Source of the DNA: Planctomycetota bacterium
GTDB lineage: Bacteria > Planctomycetota > Phycisphaerae > WQYP01
Assembly: GCA_021785435.1 (NCBI GenBank)
Contig: JAJYFE010000028.1
Coordinates: 1 to 36,896, forward strand
Direction of reading: 5' to 3'
Length of the DNA: 36,896 nt
In this document: positions 26,579 to 35,342 of the stretch, one piece after another
Numbering within the stretch: the first letter of the stretch is position 1
Layout: every line of letters begins with the position of its first letter
Notes under the pieces: generated by a model
What the model was told of the DNA's origin: nothing
Seen by the model: only the letters and a program-made list of their open reading frames with translations
The model's database searches: none
Made by a program: the position numbers and the translations under genes

Positions 26579-27511
26579 ATGGGCAAGGTATTTTACAGTT
26601 CTGAAGAAGCTGCGGCGAAACTCAACCTGTCGGCCGACAAACTCGAGGAACTGGTCGCTGCCAGTAAGCTCCGCGAGTTCCGGGACGGCAACCGGGTCAT
26701 CTTCAAGGTCGATGAAATTGACCGTCTGGCGGCGGCGGCGACGACCGGCCGGATCAGCCCGGCCAGTGCGTCTGCGCCGGAGGAAGCACCGATCGGCTTG
26801 GCGCCCCACGCCACGCCGGACGCCGGCGGCACCAAAGCCGCCGCGGCACCGCCCGCGGAGGGTAGTTCCGCGGCCATGGGCGCGCTGGGCAGTCTCGCTG
26901 GAGATAGTTCCACGCCGGTCGGCGGCGGCAGCACCGGCATTCCCGGCACCGGAGCGGGGGTAAAGATATTCGATGAGGATGAACTTAAGCCTGCGGATCC
27001 CGCGGCCCAAACGCATATCAGCGAAGTGCCGGAAGAGATACCCTCGCCTTCCGGCCTGGAAGCGGTGGGCAGCGGTTCGGGGCTGTTGGATTTGACGCGG
27101 GAGGCGGATAATACTAGTCTCGGTGCCGAGCTTCTGGAAGAGATTTATCCCAGTGATCAGGCTGCCAGCTCCAAGGCCGGCATCACCCCGGCGGGCAGTT
27201 CCGTCGCCCCGGCGGCGCCGGGGCATGCAGCGGAGGCGGCGGCCCCGGCGCCGACCCTGGCGGGCTTCCTGCCGGTGCTGGAGCGGGAAGATCCGTTGTC
27301 GGGTCTGTTTGGCGGTCTGGCCCTGGCGTCGCTGGTGGCGATGGGCGTGACTTTCCTGGTCGGCGCCTCCGCCCTGGCGGGCTTTACGCCGGCTTGGGTG
27401 GCCACTCTGGCCGCCAGTCCCCATCAATGGATCTTCGCCGGCCTGCTGACGGTGACAGCGGCGGTGCTGGCCTTGGCGGGATGGTTCCTGGGTCGATTCG
27501 GCACGGCCTGA
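26579..27511 (+). CDS. Membrane-anchored helix-turn-helix protein
   Basis: The 310-residue product begins with an excisionase/MerR-like helix-turn-helix: VFYSSEEAAAKLNLSADKLE, then ELVAASKLREFRDGNRVIFK and VDEIDRL (about 4-50). A long linker rich in alanine, glycine and proline follows. It contains conserved-looking acidic blocks (KIFDEDELKPAD, GLLDLTREADNTSLGAELLE, then EIYPSD). The C-terminus has two membrane segments (GLALASLVAMGVTFLVGASA and IFAGLLTVTAAVLALAGWFL). The layout suggests a DNA- or protein-binding domain tethered to the membrane. I recall similar architecture in Planctomycetota, function unknown. ATG 26579 has AGAGG 8 bases upstream. The OmpA-type gene follows 39 bases downstream. 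Confidence 0.75.
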   Translation: MGKVFYSSEEAAAKLNLSADKLEELVAASKLREFRDGNRVIFKVDEIDRLAAAATTGRISPASASAPEEAPIGLAPHATPDAGGTKAAAAPPAEGSSAAMGALGSLAGDSSTPVGGGSTGIPGTGAGVKIFDEDELKPADPAAQTHISEVPEEIPSPSGLEAVGSGSGLLDLTREADNTSLGAELLEEIYPSDQAASSKAGITPAGSSVAPAAPGHAAEAAAPAPTLAGFLPVLEREDPLSGLFGGLALASLVAMGVTFLVGASALAGFTPAWVATLAASPHQWIFAGLLTVTAAVLALAGWFLGRFGTA

Positions 27512-27550
27512 ACCCGGGGCCCTGTTAATTGATGTAATGGAGACATTAAC

Positions 27551-28474
27551 ATGGTTAAACTATCGTGGCGGCGCGGATCGCGCTGGATGGCGGCGGCTTT
27601 GGCGGGGGGCATGCTCATGGCGGGAGGCTGCGTATCGCAGCAGCGCTACCAAGAGTTGCAGACCGCGTTCAATCAGGCCCAGGGCCAGTTGGCCGCGGCC
27701 GAGCATGATCTTACCTCGCTGCGGGCGGAAATTGCCCGCCTGACGGCACGGTTGGCGGCGGACGACGCGGCGCTGAAGGCCCAGGGTGGTGGCAACGCGG
27801 CGCTGCTGAAAGAGCGCGACGCCCTGGAAGCGCGCCTGGCGGCCCTGCGCAAACGCTATAACCAGTTGCTGGCCCTGGCGGGGGGCACACCGCGTCTGCC
27901 CCACGTCGTCAATACCGCGCTGGAGCAACTGGCGCAACGGTACCCGAACCTTCTGGCGTTCAATAAAAAGCGAGGGATGTTGCGCTTTAAAAGCGACCTG
28001 CTTTTCGCCCTGGGCAGCGTCCAGGTTCGCGCTTCGGCCCGCGCTGCTTTAAAACGCTTTGCCGCCATTCTGAACATGGCGGTTATCGCCGAGAACGAAA
28101 TTCGCATCGTCGGGAACACCGACGACGTTCCGATCCGGCATACCGGGGCCACCGTGATGAATCCCACCAACTGGTATCTTTCCACCAACCGCGCGATTTC
28201 GGTGATGTACGTCCTCAAGCGCGACGGCGTGGTGGATCGCCGGATGCAGGTGGCCGGCTGGGGCAAAACCCATCCCATCGCCCCGAATGCGCCGGGGCGC
28301 CACGGCAATCCGCTGAACCGTCGCGTGGATGTTTTTATCCTTCCTACCAAACTGACGTACAATCCCTATGTTCCCGCCGCGGCGCAACTGGCGCCGGCGG
28401 GGTTGACGCCTGCGGCGGCGCCGCCGATGCTCGGCAATCCGCCGGGAACGGTACCCGTTCCGAGCGGGCCATGA
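27551..28474 (+). CDS. OmpA-family lipoprotein
   Basis: The 307-residue product has a signal peptide with lipobox LMAGGC (Cys about 27), a coiled-coil region rich in alanine and leucine (about 30-105), and a C-terminal OmpA-like peptidoglycan-binding domain (about 150-265). In that domain, RIVGNTDDVPIRHTGA, NWYLSTNRAISVMYVLKRDG and GNPLNRRVDVFILP match. It probably links the outer membrane or envelope to peptidoglycan. The proline/alanine tail after 270 is disordered. ATG 27551 has TGGAG just upstream. It is in tandem with the helix-turn-helix protein and may be cotranscribed. Confidence 0.88.
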   Translation: MVKLSWRRGSRWMAAALAGGMLMAGGCVSQQRYQELQTAFNQAQGQLAAAEHDLTSLRAEIARLTARLAADDAALKAQGGGNAALLKERDALEARLAALRKRYNQLLALAGGTPRLPHVVNTALEQLAQRYPNLLAFNKKRGMLRFKSDLLFALGSVQVRASARAALKRFAAILNMAVIAENEIRIVGNTDDVPIRHTGATVMNPTNWYLSTNRAISVMYVLKRDGVVDRRMQVAGWGKTHPIAPNAPGRHGNPLNRRVDVFILPTKLTYNPYVPAAAQLAPAGLTPAAAPPMLGNPPGTVPVPSGP

Positions 28475-28568
28475 CCGAGATTTTCCCCGCGGCCCTGGCT
28501 TGGGCTGATTTCACGGGAGCTCCTCCCGCCACTACGGAGAGTCTCCCGAAGCGAGGCCTCAACTTGCC

Positions 28569-28844
28569 GATGATGAAAATAGCCTCGACCACTCCTACAT
28601 AGTCCCCGATCGAGGAGTCGTCTTTGGAGACCTTGCCCGGGGTGATGGTCCGGGTAGCACTCCAACGCCCCATTTTCAGGACAGTCGCCCATGTCCTGCG
28701 GACACCCCCGGATGATGAAAATGGCGTCAACGTTGTGGATCTAGCTTCCGATCAAAAAATCGTGGCGGGAGATTTGGTCGGGGGTGGTGCCTCGGGCAAG
28801 CCCCAGCTCCGCGCTCCGCCAAATTTCAAAACAGGACAGGACCG
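28569..28844. repeat. Diverged tandem repeat of about 142 bp
   Basis: Two units begin with the same 12 bases gatgatgaaaat (28569 and 28711). They remain alignable without gaps for some 85 bases: shared TAG, CCGATC, TCGT, GGAGA, GGGGTG. Both end in a ttca..ggacag-type tail. Identity by eye is near 60 percent. They fill most of the 370-base gap before the methyltransferase gene. Their role is unknown. Confidence 0.45.
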
Positions 28845-29519
28845 ATGAAAGCCGATCGCCGGCGCCATGAATCGTCCGTCAGGCCGTCGCCGGCGCCGGC
28901 CAGAGATGCGCTCGCCAAAGCCTCGCTGCGCGACCACCTGCTGTTTATGCGCAAGTTTTTTCGCCAGGGCCGGCGGATCGCGTCGATCTGGCCATCCAGC
29001 CGCGCGATGGCCGTGGCCTCGCTGCATCGGGTGCGCTGGGAAAAGGCCCGCGTGATTGTGGAGTTGGGTCCGGGCACGGGCGCGATCACCCAGGAAATCG
29101 TGCGCCGTCTGAAGCCGCCGACACGTTTAATCGCTGTGGAACGCGATGTGGATTTCATGCGCATTCTGCGGGCGCGCTTTGGGCGCTGCGCCGGGGTCAC
29201 CATGGCCCATGGCGATGTTAAGAATCTCGCGGCCATCCTTCGCCGCGAAGGAATTGCCCATCACGGTGTCGATTACTTTATCAGCGGTCTGGGCACCCCG
29301 TCTCTGCCGCGGCCCACGCGCCAAGCGCTCCTGGACACCGTGGGCTATTATCTTCAGCCCCACGGATGCTTCACCAATATTACCGAAATTCCCTGGTATT
29401 ACTGGCCCTACTATCGTCGTCACTTTCGGCACGTGGCTTTCCAGTTGGTTCCCCTGAACCTGCCCCCAGGGGGTGTCTATCACTGCCAGTCCCCGCGGGG
29501 TCAGCCGACCGGGGCGTAG
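28845..29519 (+). CDS. Phospholipid N-methyltransferase-like protein
   Basis: The 224-residue product is a class I SAM-dependent methyltransferase related to rRNA adenine methyltransferases and PmtA. The start FMRKFFRQGRRIASIWPSSR is typical of PmtA-like enzymes, which methylate phosphatidylethanolamine. The SAM site is VIVELGPGTGAITQEIVRRL, followed by LIAVERDVDFMRILRARF with the acidic residue of motif II. The substrate is not certain. ATG 28845 follows aggacaggacc. The CHAD gene lies convergently downstream. Confidence 0.8.
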   Translation: MKADRRRHESSVRPSPAPARDALAKASLRDHLLFMRKFFRQGRRIASIWPSSRAMAVASLHRVRWEKARVIVELGPGTGAITQEIVRRLKPPTRLIAVERDVDFMRILRARFGRCAGVTMAHGDVKNLAAILRREGIAHHGVDYFISGLGTPSLPRPTRQALLDTVGYYLQPHGCFTNITEIPWYYWPYYRRHFRHVAFQLVPLNLPPGGVYHCQSPRGQPTGA

Positions 29520-29553
29520 CCTGCCCGCAACGTCGCCTTATTTGCAGGCAAAA

Positions 29554-29650
29554 GTGACATCCATTTTTCCGACGGTAACAGCGGTCGCTTACGGAACCGC
29601 GATTGCCCTCCGGGAGGCTGGGGCGCATTCGCCGGTCAGGTGGATGTCAC
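29554..29650. repeat. 97-bp MITE-like repeat, copy 1
   Basis: It is bounded by perfect 10-bp inverted ends, GTGACATCCA at 29554 and TGGATGTCAC at 29641-29650. It aligns without gaps to a second copy at 29886-29982, with 72 of 97 bases identical by eye. It lies between the methyltransferase and CHAD genes. It has no coding capacity of its own. Confidence 0.65.
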
Positions 29651-29716
29651 CATTGCTCCCCTGACGGAGTTGGTTGATGGCTATCCGTCGGCGAAGCGCA
29701 GCCAGGGACAGGCCAA

Positions 29717-30832
29717 TCAGCCGCGGGGTTGTGGCGAACGCCAGTGTCGGGCCACGGCGAGTTGCGTTATCGCGCGCCTTAACAGTCGCTGCAGCCGGGC
29801 TGGCTGACTGTCGACAGATGTTGGCGCCGCAGCCTGCATGGTTGGTTTTCGCGCGGTGGCAGTCCCACCGGATGCCGCGGCCAAGATGAGATCCCCCTTT
29901 CCGGCGGTAACGGCGGTGGCTCTCGGAACGGCGGTTGTCGCCCGGGGTGCTGGGCCGCGCTCGGAGGCCAGATGGATGTCCCGAATCCCCGCAGGCGGCA
30001 GGGGTGACCCCATTGGATCCTTGGTCTCGTCGTGTGGCGGTTTACCCGCATCGGCGACCATTTTGTCCGCGGCCTGTAGGCCGCTCTGCACCGCGGCGTG
30101 TTGCAAGGCAAACTGGGTGTCGTGCAACTGGCCGGTGATTGTCTGCAGTTTCTTCAACCGGCGGATGACGCCACGGCCATCCCAGAGGCCGCTTTCCGTC
30201 GCCAGCTCCCAGGCGTAGCGCAGCCGTTTTCCGGCGATGCGGGCGCGGTGGGCCGATTCCGGTGAACACGCTTCCACGGCTCGGGTACAGGCTCGCCGGA
30301 ATTTTCTCTGGTTCTGGGCCAGGCGCGCCTCCAGAGCCTGGGCCAGAAGCAGGCCAAGATGGGCCGCATCCGGCGCCATTAAGCGGCGCTCCAGCCGATC
30401 AAAATAGCCGTCGCCCAGGGCCGCCTCAAGCAGCTGCTTCAACTTCGCCAGCCGCCGCTGCCGCCGCCGGGCGGCTGCCTCCAGCCAGCGCCGCTGCTCC
30501 AGCGCGGCGCTGCCTGTGGCCCGGCGGCGCTCGCCTTGTCGAGTCGCCCTCTTCGGCGACTTGACGCGGGCGGTCAACACATCCCAATCCCGGATCTGCC
30601 CGGCTAAACGGCGCAGGCGCCGCAGCGAACGCAACCCGCGGTGGATTTTTCGGTGCGATAAAAGACCGGCGAGGTCCATCACCTGAAGCACTTCGCCGCA
30701 CCGGCGCAGCGCCACCCGTAGATCGTGGATGGCTTGGGCGTCGGGACGCCCGGCGGTACGCACCAGCTGCGCGTAAGTTGTCGCGACTTTGCGGCGGAAC
30801 AAGTCCACCATCGGCTCCCTGGGGGCGTGCAT
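29717..30832 (-). CDS. CHAD domain protein (polyphosphate-associated)
   Basis: The 371-residue product carries a CHAD domain. Helical segments with conserved basic residues are seen in IHDLRVALRRCGEVLQVMDL, GLRSLRRLRRLAGQIRDWDV and AHRARIAGKRLRYAWELATE. CHAD binds inorganic polyphosphate through such residues. Two parts are foreign to the domain: SPKRATRQ near residue 92, which is a palindromic repeat also present in the IS1380 transposase, and GIRDIHLASERGPAPRATTA near residue 285, which is copy 2 of the 97-bp repeat. ATG 30832 has GAGG 8 bases upstream. It is divergent from the Ppx/GppA gene with a 36-base spacer. Confidence 0.85.
   Translation of the reverse strand: MHAPREPMVDLFRRKVATTYAQLVRTAGRPDAQAIHDLRVALRRCGEVLQVMDLAGLLSHRKIHRGLRSLRRLRRLAGQIRDWDVLTARVKSPKRATRQGERRRATGSAALEQRRWLEAAARRRQRRLAKLKQLLEAALGDGYFDRLERRLMAPDAAHLGLLLAQALEARLAQNQRKFRRACTRAVEACSPESAHRARIAGKRLRYAWELATESGLWDGRGVIRRLKKLQTITGQLHDTQFALQHAAVQSGLQAADKMVADAGKPPHDETKDPMGSPLPPAGIRDIHLASERGPAPRATTAVPRATAVTAGKGDLILAAASGGTATARKPTMQAAAPTSVDSQPARLQRLLRRAITQLAVARHWRSPQPRG
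29886..29982. repeat. 97-bp MITE-like repeat, copy 2, inside CHAD
   Basis: It matches copy 1 without gaps (72 of 97 by eye). The right end keeps TGGATGTC; the left end has decayed to atgagatcc. Read on the minus strand it forms about 32 in-frame codons of the CHAD protein C-terminal region. Confidence 0.6.
30536..30563. repeat. Palindromic element type B, copy 1, in CHAD
   Basis: On the minus strand the element has stem AGTCGCC and GGCGACT around loop gaagag, followed by cgacaa. It is identical over 28 bases to 36456-36483 in the transposase. In the CHAD frame it encodes about KSPKRATRQ and keeps the frame open. Confidence 0.7.
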
Positions 30833-30868
30833 GGACAGCACCTCTACCGTCTAACATAATCATTATCC

Positions 30869-32656
30869 ATGAACAAGTCCCGCGCGATGGTTAGGCACCC
30901 GCACGGCACGGCCCTGGCCACGCCTGGAAACATGGCCGCACTTGACCTCCCCGCGCCACGCCCCGCGCCATCTTCAAGCCCCGCGAGGCATCCGGCAGCA
31001 ACCACTTACCGCCGGCGACCCGGACAACACTACGGACTGCTTTCCGAAATTCCGCCTCCCGCTCGCCGGACCGCCACTCCGCACGGACTGCGCATCGCCG
31101 CCATCGACATCGGCACCAACAGTTTGCACCTGGTGGTGGTGGAGGTAACGGCGGCATTGGATTTCCGCGTGCTGGCCTCGGAACGGGAGTTTACTCAGCT
31201 TGGCGCGGGGGCGTTGGTTCACCATGTGCTTGAGCGTGCGGCCATGCGGCATGCGCTAAGCGTGCTGGGCCGATACGTGCGGGTGGCCCGGAATCTGCAA
31301 TGCGACAGTGTTCTCGCCTACGCCACCAGCGCGGTGCGCGAAAGCGTTAATGGCGGCGATTTCGTGGAACTGGCCAAGGTTCGCCTGGGCCTGGACATTC
31401 GCGTCATTACCGGCCAGGAGGAAGCGCGGCTGATTTACCTGGCGGTGCGGCAAACGGTGGACGCGGCGGACGAGCCAGCGTTGATTATGGATATTGGCGG
31501 CGGGTCGGCGGAATTTATTGTCGGGCTGGCCGGTCAGGCGCGGCTTCTGGAAAGCTGTAAGCTGGGCGCCAGCCGCCTGACCGAACAATTTTTCAGCCAC
31601 GATCCGCCTACCAAGGCCGAGCTCAAACACCTGCGCCGCCACCTGCAGGCCGTGCTTAAGCCGGTGCTGCTGCAGGTGTCCGCCTGGCGACCGCGCAAGT
31701 TCATCGGAACGTCGGGTCTGATGGAAAATCTGGCGGCCATGTGTGTCGCCCGCCACGCGGAAGATGAAGCTCGCCGCCGCGTGCGGACCGAACTGCGCCG
31801 CGACGATTTTCGATCGCTCTATAAGAAACTGCTGGCGATGGATATGAAGCAGCGCCGGCGCTTGCCGGGCCTGGATCCGCGCCGCGCCCGCCAGATTGTA
31901 GCCGGGGCGGTATTGGTCGACTATCTATTGACGCGGTTGGATATTCCGAAGCTCGAGGTCTCGGACCGGGCCTTACGGGAAGGTATGATCCTCGATTACC
32001 TGCAAACCCACTGGCCGCAGGTGCGGCTGGCGGCGGAAATTATCGAACCGCGCCGCCGCAGCGTGGTGGAGCTGGGGCGCCGCTGCCATTACGATGAGCG
32101 CCATCATCAACAGGTGGCGCGCCTGGCGGTGGCTTTATTTGACCAGCTCGCCGGGCTGCATCAGCTGGGCCGGCCTTATCGGGAACTGCTGGAATTCGCG
32201 GCCCGGCTGCACGACATCGGCTGGCATATCGGCCACAGCGGCCATCACAAGCACTCCTATTACCTGATTAAGAACGGCGATCTGGAGGGGTTCTCCCCGC
32301 TGGAGCTGGAACTGATCGCCAATGTCGCCCGTTATCATCGCCGCAGCATGCCGAAGAAAAGCCATGCGGCTTACATGCAACTGCGGGCTCCAGAACGGAG
32401 CATCGTGGACCGGCTGGCGGCACTGTTGCGCCTGGCGGAGGGCTTGGACCGCGGCCATTATGCCAATGTGCTGCGGCTTCGAGCGGTGCGCCGTCGCGGC
32501 CTGGTACGACTCAACCTCCTGACGCGTTATGACTGGGAATTGGAACTCTGGGCAGTGCGGCATAAGGCGGATATGCTGGAAAGTGTCTACGGTGTCCGAC
32601 TGCGGGCGCTGGCGCGGCAATCTCGACGCGGGTCGAACCGAAACGGCGCGGAATAG
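30869..32656 (+). CDS. Ppx/GppA phosphatase with HD domain
   Basis: The 595-residue product has a Ppx/GppA exopolyphosphatase domain (about 75-380) with actin-like ATPase-fold motifs IAAIDIGTNSLHLVVVEV and ALIMDIGGGSAEFIVG, plus KLGASRLTEQFF. A C-terminal HD-type domain (about 400-560) contains LEFAARLHDIGWHIGHSGHH and NVARYHRR. Such proteins hydrolyse polyphosphate or guanosine pentaphosphate. The first 70 residues are proline-rich and unlike the family; a later start such as ATG 30932 (MAALDLP) is possible. The divergent CHAD neighbour supports a polyphosphate role. Confidence 0.9.
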   Translation: MNKSRAMVRHPHGTALATPGNMAALDLPAPRPAPSSSPARHPAATTYRRRPGQHYGLLSEIPPPARRTATPHGLRIAAIDIGTNSLHLVVVEVTAALDFRVLASEREFTQLGAGALVHHVLERAAMRHALSVLGRYVRVARNLQCDSVLAYATSAVRESVNGGDFVELAKVRLGLDIRVITGQEEARLIYLAVRQTVDAADEPALIMDIGGGSAEFIVGLAGQARLLESCKLGASRLTEQFFSHDPPTKAELKHLRRHLQAVLKPVLLQVSAWRPRKFIGTSGLMENLAAMCVARHAEDEARRRVRTELRRDDFRSLYKKLLAMDMKQRRRLPGLDPRRARQIVAGAVLVDYLLTRLDIPKLEVSDRALREGMILDYLQTHWPQVRLAAEIIEPRRRSVVELGRRCHYDERHHQQVARLAVALFDQLAGLHQLGRPYRELLEFAARLHDIGWHIGHSGHHKHSYYLIKNGDLEGFSPLELELIANVARYHRRSMPKKSHAAYMQLRAPERSIVDRLAALLRLAEGLDRGHYANVLRLRAVRRRGLVRLNLLTRYDWELELWAVRHKADMLESVYGVRLRALARQSRRGSNRNGAE

Positions 32657-32737
32657 TCCGAAGGCACTTCTATTCTGAGGGGAGCTTGAGCCGCGGGCCG
32701 GGGTTCGCGCTGGGGCCTGGCCCGTCGCTTACACTGT

Positions 32738-32792
32738 GGGCTATGAAGGCGGGGGCGTGTGGGCTTCATAGCCCTCCCGATAGTCATCGGGA
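32738..32792. repeat. Two strong hairpins upstream of mutL
   Basis: The first has an 11-bp perfect stem, GGGCTATGAAG at 32738-32748 and CTTCATAGCCC at 32764-32774. The second has a 7-bp stem, TCCCGAT at 32775-32781 and ATCGGGA at 32786-32792, with loop agtc. They follow the ppx stop by about 80 bases. They may be a terminator-like or repeat structure, but no T run follows. Confidence 0.6.
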
Positions 32793-32908
32793 TCAGCGCG
32801 GGGTTGGGGCGAGCGAGGGCGCTTGGCTCCCGCCGAAAAAATGGTCCCACCCGCTCGTACTCGCTGAAGCTATACTTAAACCTACGACTTGTGGCATAGG
32901 ATAACGCC

Positions 32909-34930
32909 ATGGACAACCCGCCCGCTGCTCCGGTCCCCCCGCCCGCTGACGCCGCCCGTCGGCCCATCCGCATCCTGCCCGACGCCCTGGTCAACAAGAT
33001 TGCCGCGGGCGAGGTGGTGGAGCGACCGGCCAGCGTGGTCAAGGAATTGCTGGAAAACGCCGTGGACGCGGGTGCGGCGCAAATTGTCGTCACGATTGAA
33101 AACGGCGGCAAAACGCTGATTCGCGTGCGGGACGACGGCTGCGGCATGACTCCTGAAGAGGCGCCCCTGGCCTTCGCCCGCCACGCCACCAGTAAAATCC
33201 AGACCGTGGAAGACCTTTTCGCCATCGCCACCATGGGTTTCCGCGGCGAAGCACTCGCCTCGGTGGCCGGGGTCAGCCACGCGGTGCTGATTACCCGCAC
33301 CGTGGGCGCTGCCCAGGCGGTGCGGCTGGCGGCCAGCGAAAGTCGCATCGAACCGGCCGCCCCATGCGCGGCGCCGCCCGGAACGACGGTGGAAGTGCGC
33401 GACCTGTTTTATTGCGTGCCGGCACGACGTAAATTTTTGCGCGGCGACGCCACCGAGTTCGGCCATATTCAGGAAATGGTCTGCCGCATCGCCTTGGCCC
33501 ATCCCGCCATCGCCCTGACGCTCAAGCATAATGACCGCACCACCCTGCAATGGCCGGCCACGGATCGGCCGCGCCGCATCGTGCAGGCCTTCGGCGAAGA
33601 GTTTCAGGACCGGCTGCTCCCGGTGGACTTGGCCGAGCCGCATATCCAGGTGCAAGGCTACATTGGTCTGCCGGAAACCGCCCGGGCCACCGCGCGGTAT
33701 CAATATCTGTTTCTCAATGGCCGCTACATTCGGGACCGGGCGTTAGCCCACGCGCTCAAGGAAGCCTATCGCGGCTTGATTGATCCGCAGGCCCAACCTG
33801 TGGCGGTGCTTTTTATCACGCTGCCGCCGGCGGCGTTTGATGTCAACGTGCACCCGCAGAAAACGGAAGTGCGCTTTCGTGAACCGAATCTGCCGTATCG
33901 CGCCGTGCTTTCCGCGGTCCGGGCGCAATTGCTTTCCCGTGACCTGACGCCCCGGGTTCGGGGCTTGGACGCGCCTCCGCTGGCGGCCTCCAGCGCCGCG
34001 GCGATGGTGGATCAGACCCGGCAAATTATCACCGATTTTTTCCGCCGGCCCGAACCGGCCCAGCCGCCGCTGGATTTTGGCGGCCGCGCCGCGGATCCGG
34101 CCGCGGCGGTGATGAAAGGGCCGGACACTTGGCCCCGCCAACCCGCGGATACGGGAAGGCCGCAATCCACGAACGCCGGGGCATGGGGCGCCGCGGACGC
34201 CGCCACGGGCGTGGCTGGCCCGGCTGAAAGTTTCACCGCGCCCCTTCCTTCCGCCGGCCCCGGCGCGACCCCGCTCGCGGCCGCCGGGGCGCCGGGGCCT
34301 CGCGTCGGCGAGTCCGTTTACCCCACGAACCTGCCTCATTCCGCGTTGGTTCCGCCCGCCCGGGGCCGTTATATGCAGGTCCATAACAGTTACCTGGTCA
34401 GTGAAGAATCCGAGGGCTTGTTAATCGCCGATCAACACGCCCTGCACGAGCGCATCATCTATGAGCAGCTCCTGGAACAGGTGCGCCGCGGCCGGCTGGA
34501 GGCGCAGCGGCTCTTGCTGCCGGTGGTGGTTCCGATCACGCCGCGCCAGGCGGCGCTGCTGGAAAAGCTGCGCGAAACACTGCTGCGGATTGGCATCGAG
34601 ATCAGCGAATTTGACACTGGCAGCATAGCGGTGCAAAGTCTGCCCACGCTGCTGCGTCGCTTAAATCCCCTCGAATACCTGCGGGCCTTGTTCGATCAGC
34701 TATTGGAAACTTCCGGGCGGTTAAGCGACGAAGCGCTGCTGCACGAGGTGTTGGACTTAGCCGCGTGTAAAGCCGCGGTCAAAGCCGGCGATCCGTTGGC
34801 GCCGGCCGAAATTGAAAGCCTGCTGGCGCGGCGCGGTGTGGTGCAGCGTTCCAGCGCCTGCCCCCACGGGCGTCCCACCACCATTCGCCTGACCTGGGCC
34901 GATTTGGAAAAGCAATTCAAGCGGCGGTAG
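32909..34930 (+). CDS. mutL: DNA mismatch repair protein MutL
   Basis: The 673-residue product has the N-terminal GHKL ATPase: KIAAGEVVERPASVVKELLE (motif I), then VRDDGCGM, and FARHATSKIQTVEDLF followed by TMGFRGEALASV. A long proline/alanine linker spans about 360-475. The C-terminal dimerisation/endonuclease domain has DQHALHERIIYE (the DQHAx2Ex4E metal motif), ACKAAVKAGDPL and SACPHGRPT, so it is an endonuclease-active type rather than E. coli type. ATG 32909 has AGGATAA upstream. The gene is complete and stands alone; no mutS is in the window. Confidence 0.96.
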   Translation: MDNPPAAPVPPPADAARRPIRILPDALVNKIAAGEVVERPASVVKELLENAVDAGAAQIVVTIENGGKTLIRVRDDGCGMTPEEAPLAFARHATSKIQTVEDLFAIATMGFRGEALASVAGVSHAVLITRTVGAAQAVRLAASESRIEPAAPCAAPPGTTVEVRDLFYCVPARRKFLRGDATEFGHIQEMVCRIALAHPAIALTLKHNDRTTLQWPATDRPRRIVQAFGEEFQDRLLPVDLAEPHIQVQGYIGLPETARATARYQYLFLNGRYIRDRALAHALKEAYRGLIDPQAQPVAVLFITLPPAAFDVNVHPQKTEVRFREPNLPYRAVLSAVRAQLLSRDLTPRVRGLDAPPLAASSAAAMVDQTRQIITDFFRRPEPAQPPLDFGGRAADPAAAVMKGPDTWPRQPADTGRPQSTNAGAWGAADAATGVAGPAESFTAPLPSAGPGATPLAAAGAPGPRVGESVYPTNLPHSALVPPARGRYMQVHNSYLVSEESEGLLIADQHALHERIIYEQLLEQVRRGRLEAQRLLLPVVVPITPRQAALLEKLRETLLRIGIEISEFDTGSIAVQSLPTLLRRLNPLEYLRALFDQLLETSGRLSDEALLHEVLDLAACKAAVKAGDPLAPAEIESLLARRGVVQRSSACPHGRPTTIRLTWADLEKQFKRR

Positions 34931-35015
34931 AGCTTAGCGCTTTGTCGACCGATAAATTTCTGGTAGCAGAAAAAGCCCCGGATTCGCCACCGAACGAAAA
35001 GCACTAGGCTTCAGC

Positions 35016-35042
35016 TCACCGTAGCGAGTCGCCCGCGGCGAC
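35016..35042. repeat. Palindromic element type A, diverged copy C
   Basis: The sequence TCACCGTAGCGAGTCGCCC, then GCGGCGAC, aligns with the type A element (TCTCCGTAGGCGACTCGCCC, then CGGCGAG). It lies between the mutL stop and the IS1380 remnant. It contains GTCGCC, CGC, GGCGAC as an inner hairpin and TCACCG/CGGTGA as an outer stem. Confidence 0.5.
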
Positions 35043-35342
35043 CCGGTGAACGGCGGCGGCCGAAGTACCCGAAAGCTAACCCGGATATTTCATCGGTTTT
35101 TCAAGCGGCGAGCTTACGCGCAGGCCTTGCCCCCTGTAAAATCAAGGCATTGGTAAATGGCACTGACTTTGCAAGGAAGCCAGACCATGTCTACAGAGTG
35201 TAACACGGCGCCCATCACGTTGTCATCTCTGCGACGGCAAAAATTGCTGCTGGAATTCAATGGCGGGCCGATCACCTCGGACGCCGGGGCTCTGCTGCTG
35301 CGGGAGGCGGATCAGCGGCTAGGGCTGACGGAGCGGGCGGCG

